DNA of 32,900 nucleotides from Rikenellaceae bacterium (GCA_902362705.1 CABIXK010000011.1:1-32900), one strand, 5' to 3'; counted from the first letter of the stretch, positions 7,664 through 14,455 are shown. A program made the numbers and translations. Notes: a model not told the origin generated them from the letters alone.

Positions 7664-7915
7664 ATGGCAAACCATAAGTCATCGAAGAAGCGGATTCGTC
7701 AGACCCTGACCAAGCGGGCCCACAACCGTCTGTTCCACAAGACCGCGCGCAACGCCGTGAAGGCCCTGCGCAACACCACCGAGAAGAGCGCCGCCGAGGC
7801 CCTGCTTCCGAAGGTAACGGCCATGCTGGACAAGCTCGCCAAGCACAACATCGTGCACAAGAACAAGGCTGCGAACCTCAAGAGCGCCATCCAGCTCCAC
7901 GTGAACGCGCTCTAA
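7664..7915 (+). CDS. rpsT: 30S ribosomal protein bS20
   Basis: The 83-residue basic protein begins MANHKSSKKRIRQ and continues with NAVKALRN and a C-terminal IHKNKAANLKS-like segment (IVHKNKAANLKSAIQ), all typical of bS20. This helical-bundle protein binds 16S rRNA in the small subunit body. No Shine-Dalgarno sequence precedes it; the upstream bases are A/T-rich. It shares the tRNA-Glu promoter and is followed by a strong intrinsic terminator. Confidence 0.97.
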   Translation: MANHKSSKKRIRQTLTKRAHNRLFHKTARNAVKALRNTTEKSAAEALLPKVTAMLDKLAKHNIVHKNKAANLKSAIQLHVNAL

Positions 7916-7942
7916 GCGTTCAGCTTCGCAGAGAAGAGACCG

Positions 7943-7979
7943 ACCGCCTTCGACCATCCGTCGAGGGCGGTTATTTTTT
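7943..7979 (+). terminator. Intrinsic terminator of rpsT
   Basis: A 12-bp stem (ACCGCCTTCGAC / GTCGAGGGCGGT, one T-G pair) with loop CATCC is followed by TATTTTTT. It begins 27 nt after the rpsT stop. Confidence 0.93.
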
Positions 7980-8062
7980 GCGGATTTCCGCCCGCCGACA
8001 AACGAAACGGGCACCGCGATACGTTATATCGTAAACCGGCCCTGCGCCAAACCACCACAGCC

Positions 8063-8998
8063 ATGACCCATCGTCCTCTATCGCGTCTGCTGACGCTGCT
8101 GCTCGCGATCCTCGTCACCTGCGGCACCGCTCCCGCCCTTGCGGGACCCACGACCGACTCCCCCACCGCCGACGCGCGGCAGTCGCGCGGCTCCTCGCAC
8201 GAGCGCAAGAGCCCCGGCCGCAAGGATCGCCGGCGCCCGGAAAACCCCGACAAGAAGCACGACGCACGCCCGGGCAAGCCCGGGCAGGGGCCGAACCACG
8301 ACGCGCGACCCGGGCGCCCGGGCAAGCCCGACCACGACGCACGCCCCGGACATCCCGACAAGCCCGGACGGCCCGCCCCCGGCAGGCACCCCGGAGGCCC
8401 CCACCGCCCCGGCGTGCGGCCCCAAGGCAATCAGCCCCGTCCTGCACCGGGCGCGTTCCGCCCCCACGACCACCCGGGGCACTACACCAAAAACCAGCTG
8501 CACGTCTACTTCGACGGCCGGCGGCTCGCCGACGTCCTGGCCGCCCACTTCATCGACCTGGGCGACGGCTATGCGCGCGATCCGTGGAAGGTGTTCTTCT
8601 GCGGCAAGCTGATCGCAGGCGCCGCGGCCGCACAGTTCGTCCTCATAGGCGACGGCTACGCACGCGACCCGTGGGCCGTATACTTCTGCGGCACGAAGAT
8701 CGACGGCGCCGCAGCCGGCAGTTTCCGAATCATCGGCGACGGATATGCCTGCGATCCGTGGGCCGTATACTTCTGCGGCAAGCGGGTGAAGGGGGCCTCG
8801 GCGGACAACTTCCGGATCGCAGGCGGAGGCTACGCCTGCGACCCGTGGGCGGTCTACTACTGCGGCAAGAAGGTGAAGGGGGCCGCAGCCGCATCGTTCG
8901 AGTACCTCGGGCGCGGCTACGCCCGCGATGCCTGGCACCTCTACTTCGAGGGCCGCGTCGTCACCGACGACTTCCACGGACGCGCCCCGTGGCTGTAG
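8063..8998 (+). CDS. Exported DKNYY-type repeat protein
   Basis: The 311-residue product begins with a signal peptide (LLTLLLAILVTCGTAPALAG; probable cleavage after ALA). Residues about 30-140 form a hydrophilic Pro/Gly/Arg/Lys/His-rich region with repeated DARPGKPG- and DARPGRPG-like units. From residue 141, six tandem units of 29 residues follow (141-169, 170-198, 199-227, 228-256, 257-285, and a 26-residue last unit). The unit core reads YARDPWAVYFCGKK, then GAAAASF and GDGY, resembling the DKNYY repeat family (KDKNYVYYNGKKI type). The function of DKNYY proteins is not established. The middle units carry a conserved Cys in FCG. The gene stands alone, with terminators on both sides. Confidence 0.8.
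   Translation: MTHRPLSRLLTLLLAILVTCGTAPALAGPTTDSPTADARQSRGSSHERKSPGRKDRRRPENPDKKHDARPGKPGQGPNHDARPGRPGKPDHDARPGHPDKPGRPAPGRHPGGPHRPGVRPQGNQPRPAPGAFRPHDHPGHYTKNQLHVYFDGRRLADVLAAHFIDLGDGYARDPWKVFFCGKLIAGAAAAQFVLIGDGYARDPWAVYFCGTKIDGAAAGSFRIIGDGYACDPWAVYFCGKRVKGASADNFRIAGGGYACDPWAVYYCGKKVKGAAAASFEYLGRGYARDAWHLYFEGRVVTDDFHGRAPWL
8483..8995 (+). repeat. Six tandem 87-nt coding repeats
   Basis: The 29-residue units give an 87-nt period. The second to fifth units are most alike (GACCCGTGGGC is shared in several), while the first and last diverge, as expected for an array grown by internal duplication. Confidence 0.85.
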
Positions 8999-9514
8999 CG
9001 CGGCACCTGCGCTCCACAATCCGACGAGCCGGCAAGCATTCATCCGCCTGCCGGCTCGCCGCATCTTGGGCCCGCGAAACATCCCCGACCACCGAACACG
9101 ACCGGCAGCCGCAAGCCCTCCTGCCCGCTCCTCCATCGCCGAAAACCAGCGCCGCCCCACACCCGCCCGGCAATTCGCCGAAGAGCCGCAGCAGCGCATA
9201 CCAGCACGCAAACCCCGGAGGCACGCGGCAACGCACACCTGCGCCGCAATCGCCCGTCGAGAAGCACCGTCGGACGGCAGCCGCCCACCGAACATCGACA
9301 CACGCCCCGCCCGTCAACCGCAGCAGCTGCCGAAACCGCACAGCATCCGCCGCGCAACTTCCCCGCCGAACATCCATCCCCCCACGATCCGCGCCACTTC
9401 GCCGCCCGCAAAAAACAACCCCTCCCCGCCGAAGCGGAGAGGGGTTTTCATATAGGGTCGAAGCGTTATCCGAGGCGGCCATCAGGACCGCGCGCGGGAC
9501 GCCCCACCGGTGCC
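8999..9514. other. 516-nt intergenic region with C-rich, T-poor strand
   Basis: It lies between the convergent DKNYY and rplI genes. It contains a 10-bp perfect hairpin (CGAGCCGGCA 9025-9034 / TGCCGGCTCG 9049-9058) without a T tract, then about 360 nt in which the + strand is C-rich and very T-poor (27 T in 360 by hand count, 9061-9420), then the rplI terminator. Open frames on both strands encode low-complexity sequence with no recognisable family. It may be a long 3' region with a Rho-type termination site, or a decayed element. Confidence 0.55.
9410..9446 (-). terminator. Intrinsic terminator of the rpsF-rpsR-rplI operon
   Basis: On the minus strand a 13-bp stem (AACCCCTCTCCGC / GCGGGGAGGGGTT) with loop TTCG is followed by GTTTTTT. 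It lies about 70 nt past the rplI stop. Confidence 0.93.
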
Positions 9515-9955
9515 TTACTCGGCGGCTACCACCTGGAACTTGATCGCAGCCTTCACGTCGCGGTGCAGACGGGCCGTAGCCTCGTACTCGCCTACGGTCT
9601 TAATCGCCTCGACGACGATCTGCTTGCGGTCGACCGTGATGCCCTTGCCGGCCAGCGCCTCTGCAAGGTCCGTAGCGGTCACCGTACCGAAGAGCTTGCC
9701 CTCCTCGGCCTTGACGGAGAGCGACAGCGACAGGTTGGCGATCGTCTCGGCCAGCGCCTGGGCGTCGGCCAGGATCTTGGCGTCCTTGTGGGCGCGCTGG
9801 CGGAGGTTCTCGGCCAGGACCTTCTTGGCCGAAGCCGTAGCGGCCTTGGCGAAGCCCTGGGGAATCAGGTAGTTATTGGCGTAGCCGGGCTTGACGTTGA
9901 CGATGTCGTTGGCGTAGCCCAGGTTCTCGATGTCCTTGATAAGAATGATTTCCAT
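9515..9955 (-). CDS. rplI: 50S ribosomal protein bL9
   Basis: The 146-residue product begins MEIILIKDIENLGYANDIVNVKPGYANNYLIP in type, the standard bL9 N-terminal domain, followed by the long connecting helix and a C-terminal domain containing LFGTVTATDLAEAL. bL9 binds 23S rRNA at the base of the L1 stalk. It is the last gene of rpsF-rpsR-rplI, 18 nt after the rpsR stop. A full Shine-Dalgarno sequence (AAAGGAGG) precedes the start by 8 nt, which is exceptional in this window. Confidence 0.98.
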   Translation of the reverse strand: MEIILIKDIENLGYANDIVNVKPGYANNYLIPQGFAKAATASAKKVLAENLRQRAHKDAKILADAQALAETIANLSLSLSVKAEEGKLFGTVTATDLAEALAGKGITVDRKQIVVEAIKTVGEYEATARLHRDVKAAIKFQVVAAE

Positions 9956-9963
9956 AGTCCCTT

Positions 9964-9971
9964 CCTCCTTT
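9964..9971 (-). promoter_or_regulatory. Consensus Shine-Dalgarno sequence of rplI
   Basis: On the minus strand AAAGGAGG lies 8 nt before the rplI ATG. It is one of only two consensus sites found before genes in this window. Confidence 0.85.
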
Positions 9972-9973
9972 AA

Positions 9974-10252
9974 TTATTTCATGCAATCGGTTACGAAGGG
10001 CAGGATCGCGAGGTGGCGTGCACGCTTCACGGCCTGAGCGACCTTCTTCTGGAACTTCTGCGAAGTACCCGTCAGGCGGCGGGGAAGAATCTTGCCCTGC
10101 TCGTTGAGGAACTTCTTGAGGAACTCGCCGTCCTTGTAGTCTACGTACTTGATGCCGAGCTTCTTGAAGCGGCAGTACTTCTTCTTCTTGACGTCGACCG
10201 TTACCGGGTTGAGGTAGCGGATTTCGGATTGTGCTTTATTCTCCTGTGCCAT
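9974..10252 (-). CDS. rpsR: 30S ribosomal protein bS18
   Basis: The 92-residue product carries the bS18 core: [16 protein letters not shown], then [31 protein letters not shown]. bS18 forms a heterodimer with bS6 on the platform of the small subunit; in Flavobacterium ribosomes bS18, bS6 and bS21 form the pocket that hides the anti-Shine-Dalgarno end of 16S rRNA. The gene starts 3 nt after rpsF and has an AGGAGG Shine-Dalgarno sequence that overlaps the end of rpsF. The Cys in KYCRF is present in a lone position, so this is not the four-Cys zinc form. Confidence 0.98.
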   Translation of the reverse strand: MAQENKAQSEIRYLNPVTVDVKKKKYCRFKKLGIKYVDYKDGEFLKKFLNEQGKILPRRLTGTSQKFQKKVAQAVKRARHLAILPFVTDCMK

Positions 10253-10255
10253 GGT

Positions 10256-10600
10256 TTACTCCTCCTGCTTGTTAGAAAGTTTCGCACGACGCTTCGCTGC
10301 GTACTCGACGGCGAACTTGTCCTGCTTGAAAGTCAAGAAACGGATCACGCGCTCGTCGCGGCGGAACTGCGTCTCGAGCGTGTTGATGATCGGGCCCTCA
10401 CCCGCGAACTCGATGAGGAAGTAGAAACCGGTGGTCTTCTTCTGAATCGGATAGGCGAGCTTCTTGAGGCCCCACGCTTCCCGGTTCACGATCTGACCGC
10501 CGTTCTCGGTGATGACACCCTGGAATTTGTCAGCGACCTCCTGCACCTGCTGATCGGACAGAACCGGCGTGACAATGAAAACGGTTTCGTAATTGTTCAT
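10256..10600 (-). CDS. rpsF: 30S ribosomal protein bS6
   Basis: The 114-residue product begins [15 protein letters not shown] and continues with [22 protein letters not shown] and [13 protein letters not shown], typical of bS6. It pairs with bS18 on the subunit platform. It is the first gene of the operon, with a promoter -7 box about 43 nt upstream. Unlike the two genes after it, rpsF has no Shine-Dalgarno sequence. No ssb or priB gene sits between rpsF and rpsR, as in other Bacteroidetes. Confidence 0.98.
   Translation of the reverse strand: MNNYETVFIVTPVLSDQQVQEVADKFQGVITENGGQIVNREAWGLKKLAYPIQKKTTGFYFLIEFAGEGPIINTLETQFRRDERVIRFLTFKQDKFAVEYAAKRRAKLSNKQEE
10261..10266 (-). promoter_or_regulatory. 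Consensus Shine-Dalgarno sequence of rpsR
   Basis: On the minus strand AGGAGG (followed by A) lies 8 nt before the rpsR ATG, inside the last codons of rpsF. Confidence 0.85.
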
Positions 10601-10642
10601 GACGTGTTTGAATTAGTTTGTTTTCCCGACGTTTCGGGGCTG

Positions 10643-10650
10643 CAAAGATA
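10643..10650 (-). promoter_or_regulatory. -7 box of the rpsF operon promoter
   Basis: TATCTTTG on the minus strand matches TAnnTTTG. The -33 TTG is not clear at the expected distance. The predicted 5' leader is about 38 nt. Confidence 0.6.
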
Positions 10651-10975
10651 TGAAAAATAATTGAAAACGAAAATATCGGCGGTAAAAAACAGAAAAAGGA
10701 GCCGGGGAAGAGGGGCCGATGGCGGCTCGCGCCTACGCCCGGTCACTCTTCATCGTTCATTGCAGCGCCAGCTGCGCGGGCCGCAGCCATCGAAGCCCCG
10801 GGCTTCGTCCCTTTGCCGGCAAGCCGCAGCCTGCGGAGGACGAACGAGCGAAAGCGAAGTGCGGGCCTCCGCCGCCGGAGGCTGCGGCCCGCGCAGCTGG
10901 CGCTGCATCGGACGACAATAGAAGAACGCGGCAAAACTTCGGCCAAAGGCCGGCAGCCCGCAGGTCGACCGCGCG
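10651..10975. other. 325-nt intergenic region between thiL and the rpsF promoter
   Basis: No gene is supported. Most of the stretch is the inverted-repeat element at 10761-10907, described separately. The rest is A-rich next to the rpsF promoter and GC-rich toward thiL. No T-tract terminator for thiL is visible, so the large hairpin may end that transcript. Confidence 0.6.
10761..10907. repeat. 147-nt element with 28-bp perfect inverted arms
   Basis: The left arm 10761-10788 and right arm 10880-10907 are exact reverse complements over 28 bp (outer ends TGCAGCGCC / GGCGCTGCA). The 91-nt interior holds a further palindrome, CGAAGCCCCGGGCTTCG at 10791-10807, and GC-rich sub-hairpins. No open frame for a transposase fits inside. 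The flanks show no clear target duplication. It may be a non-autonomous mobile element or a large 3' hairpin of thiL. Confidence 0.8.
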
Positions 10976-12019
10976 TCAATTACCGCCCGGCTCGGGAAAC
11001 CCCTGCGCCTTCAGCCGTATCTCGGCTCCGTCAGGCGTCACCAGCGCGCAGCCCGAAGCCTCGGGGGTGATGTGGCCGATGACGTCGACCAGCCCCAGGC
11101 GCATCACCTGCTCCTGCATCGAGAGCGGCACGGTGAAGAGCAGCTCGTAGTCTTCGCCCCCGTGCAGCGCCGCGACCACCGGGTCGGCGTGCAGCTCTTC
11201 GGCCAGGGCCGACGTCTGCCGCGCGATGGGCAGGCGGTCGAGGTAGATGCGCACGCCGCACTTCGACGCGCGGCAGATCTGCATCAGGTCGCTCGACAGC
11301 CCGTCCGTGAGGTCGATCATCGCCGTGGGGCGGATCCCCTCCTCGGCGAGCGCCGCCACGATGTCGGTGCGGGGACGCGGCTTGAGGTAGCGCTCGAGCA
11401 AGTATTCATAGCCGGCGAACTGCGGCTCGGGGTGCGCCACGTCGGCGAGCACGCGCCGCTCGCGCTCGAGCAGCCGCAGCCCCATATAGGCGGCCCCGAG
11501 GCTGCCCGTGATGCAGACCAGGTCGTGCTGCTGCGCGCCGTCGCGTCCGACCACCCGCTCGCGGGGCGCATGACCCAGCACCGTGGCGGAGACGACCAGC
11601 CCGGTCATCGAGGCGCGCGTGTCGCCCCCCACCAGGTCGACGTGCAGCTGGCGGCAGGCGTGGCGGACGCCCTCGTAGAGGTCGTCGAGCGCCTCGACGG
11701 GCAGTTTCGACGAGACGCCGACGGAGAGGAGCAGCTGCGACGGCGTGGCGTTCATGGCCAGGATATCGCTCACGCCCGCCGTGACGATCTTGTAGCCCAG
11801 GTGCTTGAGCGGGAAGTAGGTCAGGTCGAAGTCGACACCCTCGTAGAAGGTGTCCGTGGTGCAGAGCATCGCCTCGCCCGCAGGGGGAGAGACGACGGCC
11901 GCATCGTCGCCCACGCCGCGCAGCGACGAGGGGTCGCCGAGCGAAAAATCGCGCGTGAGCCGCTCGATGAGGCCGAACTGGCCCAGTTCGGAGATCTCCG
12001 TTCGCGTCTTCTTTTCCAT
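10976..12019 (-). CDS. thiL: Thiamine-monophosphate kinase
   Basis: ThiL phosphorylates thiamine monophosphate to thiamine diphosphate with ATP, the last step of the pathway. The 347-residue product has the PurM/ThiL-like fold markers: GVGDDAAV (35-42), TTDTFYEGVDF (about 54-64), SDILAMN (84-90), VGGDTRAS, MIDLTDGLSSDL and GGEDYELLF. The length is slightly above the E. coli enzyme. The ATG at 12019 is chosen because ATGs upstream fall beyond the promoter. It has a well-formed promoter that overlaps the divergent adk promoter. No thiamine-diphosphate riboswitch fits in the short leader. Confidence 0.95.
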   Translation of the reverse strand: MEKKTRTEISELGQFGLIERLTRDFSLGDPSSLRGVGDDAAVVSPPAGEAMLCTTDTFYEGVDFDLTYFPLKHLGYKIVTAGVSDILAMNATPSQLLLSVGVSSKLPVEALDDLYEGVRHACRQLHVDLVGGDTRASMTGLVVSATVLGHAPRERVVGRDGAQQHDLVCITGSLGAAYMGLRLLERERRVLADVAHPEPQFAGYEYLLERYLKPRPRTDIVAALAEEGIRPTAMIDLTDGLSSDLMQICRASKCGVRIYLDRLPIARQTSALAEELHADPVVAALHGGEDYELLFTVPLSMQEQVMRLGLVDVIGHITPEASGCALVTPDGAEIRLKAQGFPEPGGN

Positions 12020-12034
12020 GGTTTTAATTTTCGA

Positions 12035-12065
12035 CAAAACTAACGAATCTTTGCCGGTTCCCCAA
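12035..12065 (-). promoter_or_regulatory. Promoter of thiL
   Basis: On the minus strand TTG (12063-12065), a 20-nt spacer and TAGTTTTG (12035-12042) match the consensus. The -7 box ends 15 nt before the thiL start. Confidence 0.75.
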
Positions 12066-12081
12066 AAAAAACGTACTTTTG
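12051..12081 (+). promoter_or_regulatory. Promoter of adk
   Basis: TTG (12051-12053), a 20-nt spacer and TACTTTTG (12074-12081) match the consensus. It overlaps the thiL promoter, each -33 element lying in the other's spacer. Confidence 0.78.
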
Positions 12082-12105
12082 CCGGAAACAACCAAACGCT
12101 TCGCT

Positions 12106-12681
12106 ATGATCAACATCGTCTTATTCGGTGCTCCCGGGTGCGGGAAAGGCACTCAGGCACAGCGCCTGAAGGAGCACTACGGCATCGACCACGTCTCGAC
12201 GGGCGAGGTCATCCGCGACCACATACGCCGCGGGACCGAGCTGGGCCGCAGCATGGAGGGCTACATCGCCAAGGGGCAGCTGGCGCCCGACGGCATCGTC
12301 ATCGACATGATCGCCGACTACGTGGCCGCGCACACCGGCAGCGCCGGGTGTCTGTTCGACGGATTCCCCCGCACGACGGTGCAGGCCGAGGAGTTCGACC
12401 GCATACTGGGACAGCACGGGCTGAAGGTGGACCTGATGGTCGACATCCGGGTGCCCGAAGCGGAGCTCGTGCAGCGCATCCTGCTGCGCGGCAAGGAGTC
12501 GGGGCGCGCCGACGACGCCTCGGAGGAGGTGATCCGCGGCCGGCTGGACGTATACCACAAGCAGACGGCCGTCGTGTCGGACTACTACGCCGCGCAGGAC
12601 AAATATACGTCGGTCGACGGCGTGGGGACGATGGACGAGGTTTTCGCCCGCATCGTCGAGGCGATCGACCGGGCGAAATAG
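12106..12681 (+). CDS. adk: Adenylate kinase
   Basis: Adenylate kinase interconverts ATP and AMP with two ADP. The 191-residue product has the P-loop GAPGCGKGT (8-16), the AMP-binding STGEVIRDH segment, LFDGFPRT and a short lid around RGKESGRADDASEEVIRGRL without the zinc-binding Cys set. The short lid and total length match the short, AK1-like form rather than the 210-220 residue long form. The ATG at 12106 starts directly before the P-loop; the ATG at 12079 lies within the -7 box. A clear intrinsic terminator follows. Confidence 0.97.
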   Translation: MINIVLFGAPGCGKGTQAQRLKEHYGIDHVSTGEVIRDHIRRGTELGRSMEGYIAKGQLAPDGIVIDMIADYVAAHTGSAGCLFDGFPRTTVQAEEFDRILGQHGLKVDLMVDIRVPEAELVQRILLRGKESGRADDASEEVIRGRLDVYHKQTAVVSDYYAAQDKYTSVDGVGTMDEVFARIVEAIDRAK

Positions 12682-12706
12682 CCGGGGAGGACCCGCAGGA
12701 CCGAAA

Positions 12707-12748
12707 GGGCCGTGCCAGATCGTGGATTTGGCTCGGCCCCTTTTTTTC
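12707..12748 (+). terminator. Intrinsic terminator of adk
   Basis: A long stem (GGGCCG, T-T mismatch, GCCAGATC / GATTTGGC, CGGCCC) with loop GTG is followed by seven T. It starts 26 nt past the adk stop. Confidence 0.9.
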
Positions 12749-12819
12749 AGGCATATATCCAAGGTGTCAAGGGAGGGAGGCGGACAGATCCTCATCGCGC
12801 GGCGGGACGCGGCCTCCGC

Positions 12820-12846
12820 CGGCCGCGGGGCGATCGCTCGCGGCCG
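12820..12846. other. GC-rich hairpin at the 3' end of the dihydroorotate dehydrogenase-like gene
   Basis: CGGCCGCG (12820-12827) and CGCGGCCG (12839-12846) pair around an 11-nt loop, just past the minus-strand gene's stop. There is no T tract, so it is only a candidate terminator. Confidence 0.35.
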
Positions 12847-12851
12847 CCGCC

Positions 12852-13832
12852 TCAACCCCCGCACTCGTGGGGGAAGTACTTCATGTACTGCACCCGCTGG
12901 AGCATCTCGCCGCCCGCGGCGCCGAAGTCCATGCGCCCGCGGAAGGCCTCGATCGAGTCGAAGCCGTGACGCGCGGCCCACTCGTCGACGAAGGCGCCGA
13001 TGCGGCCGATCGCCTCGTAGCCGCCGCGGTGGATCGCCGTGCAGAGCTCGACGGCCCGGGCGCCGCACAGCAGCGCCTTGACGGCCGCCTCGCCGTCGTG
13101 CACCCCCGACGAGAGGGCCACGTCGAGCCGCGGCAGGGCGTGGGTGAAGAGGGCCGCCGTGCGCAGCACGTCGCGCAGCGGAGCCGGCGCATCGAAGGGG
13201 TCGGCGGCCACGAACTCGAGGCGCTCGATGTCGATGTCGGGCTCGAAGAAGCGGTTGAAGAGCACCACGCCCCGCGCGCCGCGCCCCTCGAGGGCGTCGC
13301 CCAGCGCCAGCACGTTCGTCAGGCGCCGGGGCAGCTTGACCGACACGGGCACCGGCACCGCCCCGGCGACGCGGCGCACGATGTCGGCATAGGCGGCCTC
13401 GATCTCGGCCGAGGAGCTGCGGCGGTCGGCGGGCAGCAGGAAGATGTTGAGCTCGAGGGCCGAGGCGCCGGCGTCGACCAGCGCGCAGGCGTAGTCGATC
13501 CAGGCCCCCGCCGAGGCGAAGCAGTTGATGCTGGCGATGACGGGGATGCCCGTCGCGCGGGCGTCGGCGACCAGACGGAGCCACTCGGCGCGGTAGGCGT
13601 CGCCGAGGTAGCGCTCGAGGTACTCGCCCGCATCGCCCATGCCGGCGCCCGCCGAAGCGCAGTCGAGGGCCGCGGCGTGGCGCACGACCTGCTCCTCGAA
13701 GAGCGACTTGAGCACCACGGCGCCCGCCCCGGCGGCGGCGCACTGCGCGACGGATCGGGCCGAGGCCGTATAGGGCGAGCTGGCGACGATGACGGGGCTG
13801 CGGAGTTCGAGCCCCAGGTAGGTGGTTTTCAT
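12852..13832 (-). CDS. Dihydroorotate dehydrogenase-like FMN protein
   Basis: The 326-residue product is a TIM-barrel flavoprotein of the dihydroorotate dehydrogenase superfamily: TTYLGLELRSPVIVASSPYT at the N-terminus, VVLKSLFEEQ, PVIASINCF, ALELNIF, VSVKLPRR and a phosphate-binding SSGVHDGEAAVKALLCGARAVEL. In genuine class 1 enzymes ELN is followed by a loop with the catalytic Cys (LSCPN); here the loop reads IFLLPAD with no Cys or Ser in that place. This fits the separate Bacteroidetes 'dihydroorotate dehydrogenase-like' group, of unknown substrate, so no pyrD symbol is given. It is convergent with adk and has no obvious operon partner or -7 box. Confidence 0.88.
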   Translation of the reverse strand: MKTTYLGLELRSPVIVASSPYTASARSVAQCAAAGAGAVVLKSLFEEQVVRHAAALDCASAGAGMGDAGEYLERYLGDAYRAEWLRLVADARATGIPVIASINCFASAGAWIDYACALVDAGASALELNIFLLPADRRSSSAEIEAAYADIVRRVAGAVPVPVSVKLPRRLTNVLALGDALEGRGARGVVLFNRFFEPDIDIERLEFVAADPFDAPAPLRDVLRTAALFTHALPRLDVALSSGVHDGEAAVKALLCGARAVELCTAIHRGGYEAIGRIGAFVDEWAARHGFDSIEAFRGRMDFGAAGGEMLQRVQYMKYFPHECGG

Positions 13833-13973
13833 GGAAGAGGATGTTTGCAGGGCACGGTGCGATTATCGTGCCAGACGGCGCGGGCGGGGCGGGCGGCGAC
13901 ACCGGAGAGGGACCGGGACGCCGGGAGAAGGAGACCGGGGACAGAGGCTCGGAGAGGAGCGGCGGTGCGCAGA

Positions 13974-14006
13974 TAAAAGCCCCGGAACGCTGTACGTTCC
14001 GGGGCT
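13974..14006 (-). terminator. Intrinsic terminator of the GNAT-gcvT-lipoprotein operon
   Basis: On the minus strand AGCCCCGGAACG / CGTTCCGGGGCT forms a perfect 12-bp stem with a 5-nt loop and is followed by TTTAT. It lies 20 nt past the lipoprotein stop. Confidence 0.85.
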
Positions 14007-14026
14007 CGGTCGCGATACGGTGTCCG

Positions 14027-14422
14027 CTACTGGTAGTCCTCGGGCGTGATGTCGAAGGCGTAGATCTCGTTGCCCTCGGCGTCGCTGTAGCAATAGGAGA
14101 AGGTCACCCCCGCCTGGCGCATGAGGGCCAGGTCGGCATTGGTCTTCACCAGCTGCTTCATCTGCGGCACGACGGCCTCCAGCGCCGAAGCGTCGACCCC
14201 CTCGGGCAGCGCCACGGTGTAGTGGTAGCGGAAGACCTTGCCCGGAAGCGCCTCGGCCGAGGTGAGCGTCGTCACCTCGTCGACCTGCATCGGGCACATG
14301 GCATTGATCTGCTCCACGGCCTCGGCGAGCTTCTTGTCGATCTGCTTGTCGGCGGCGCCACAGCCCGCGAAGAGCAGCACGGCGGCCAGAAGGGCCGCGC
14401 CGCCCAGAATAAATTTTTTCAT
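14027..14422 (-). CDS. Small lipoprotein of unknown function
   Basis: The 131-residue product begins with a lipoprotein signal: MKKFILGGAALLAAVLLFAGC, with lipobox FAGC and Cys21. The rest is a compact soluble domain with no family I recognise. It shows DKKLAEAVEQINAMCPMQVDE, a central YHYTVALPEGVD, and a C-terminal GVTFSYCYSDAEGNEIYAFDITPEDY. The pattern of a Cys-Pro-Met followed by a late TFSYCYSD segment recalls small Bacteroidetes lipoproteins of unknown role. It starts 33 nt after gcvT and ends before a strong terminator, so it is probably cotranscribed with gcvT. No functional link to glycine cleavage is evident. Confidence 0.8.
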   Translation of the reverse strand: MKKFILGGAALLAAVLLFAGCGAADKQIDKKLAEAVEQINAMCPMQVDEVTTLTSAEALPGKVFRYHYTVALPEGVDASALEAVVPQMKQLVKTNADLALMRQAGVTFSYCYSDAEGNEIYAFDITPEDYQ

Positions 14423-14455
14423 GGTACGCGTAACGTTTATAAATGGTAAAAAAGG

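Noticed and set aside
8483..8995. CRISPR-like regular spacing
   Set aside because: The 87-nt period is in frame with a protein repeat, and the units are coding and divergent rather than identical repeats with unique spacers.
9040..9482. Open frames on both strands in the DKNYY-rplI intergenic region
   Set aside because: All encode Cys/Trp/Gly- or Pro/Arg-rich low-complexity sequence caused by the skewed base composition.
10719..11150. Open frames over the inverted-repeat element
   Set aside because: Both strands encode the same CSASCAGRS peptide because of the inverted arms, which shows the frames are an effect of the repeat.
12020..12105. Thiamine-diphosphate riboswitch for thiL
   Set aside because: The predicted thiL leader is under 20 nt, too short for the aptamer.
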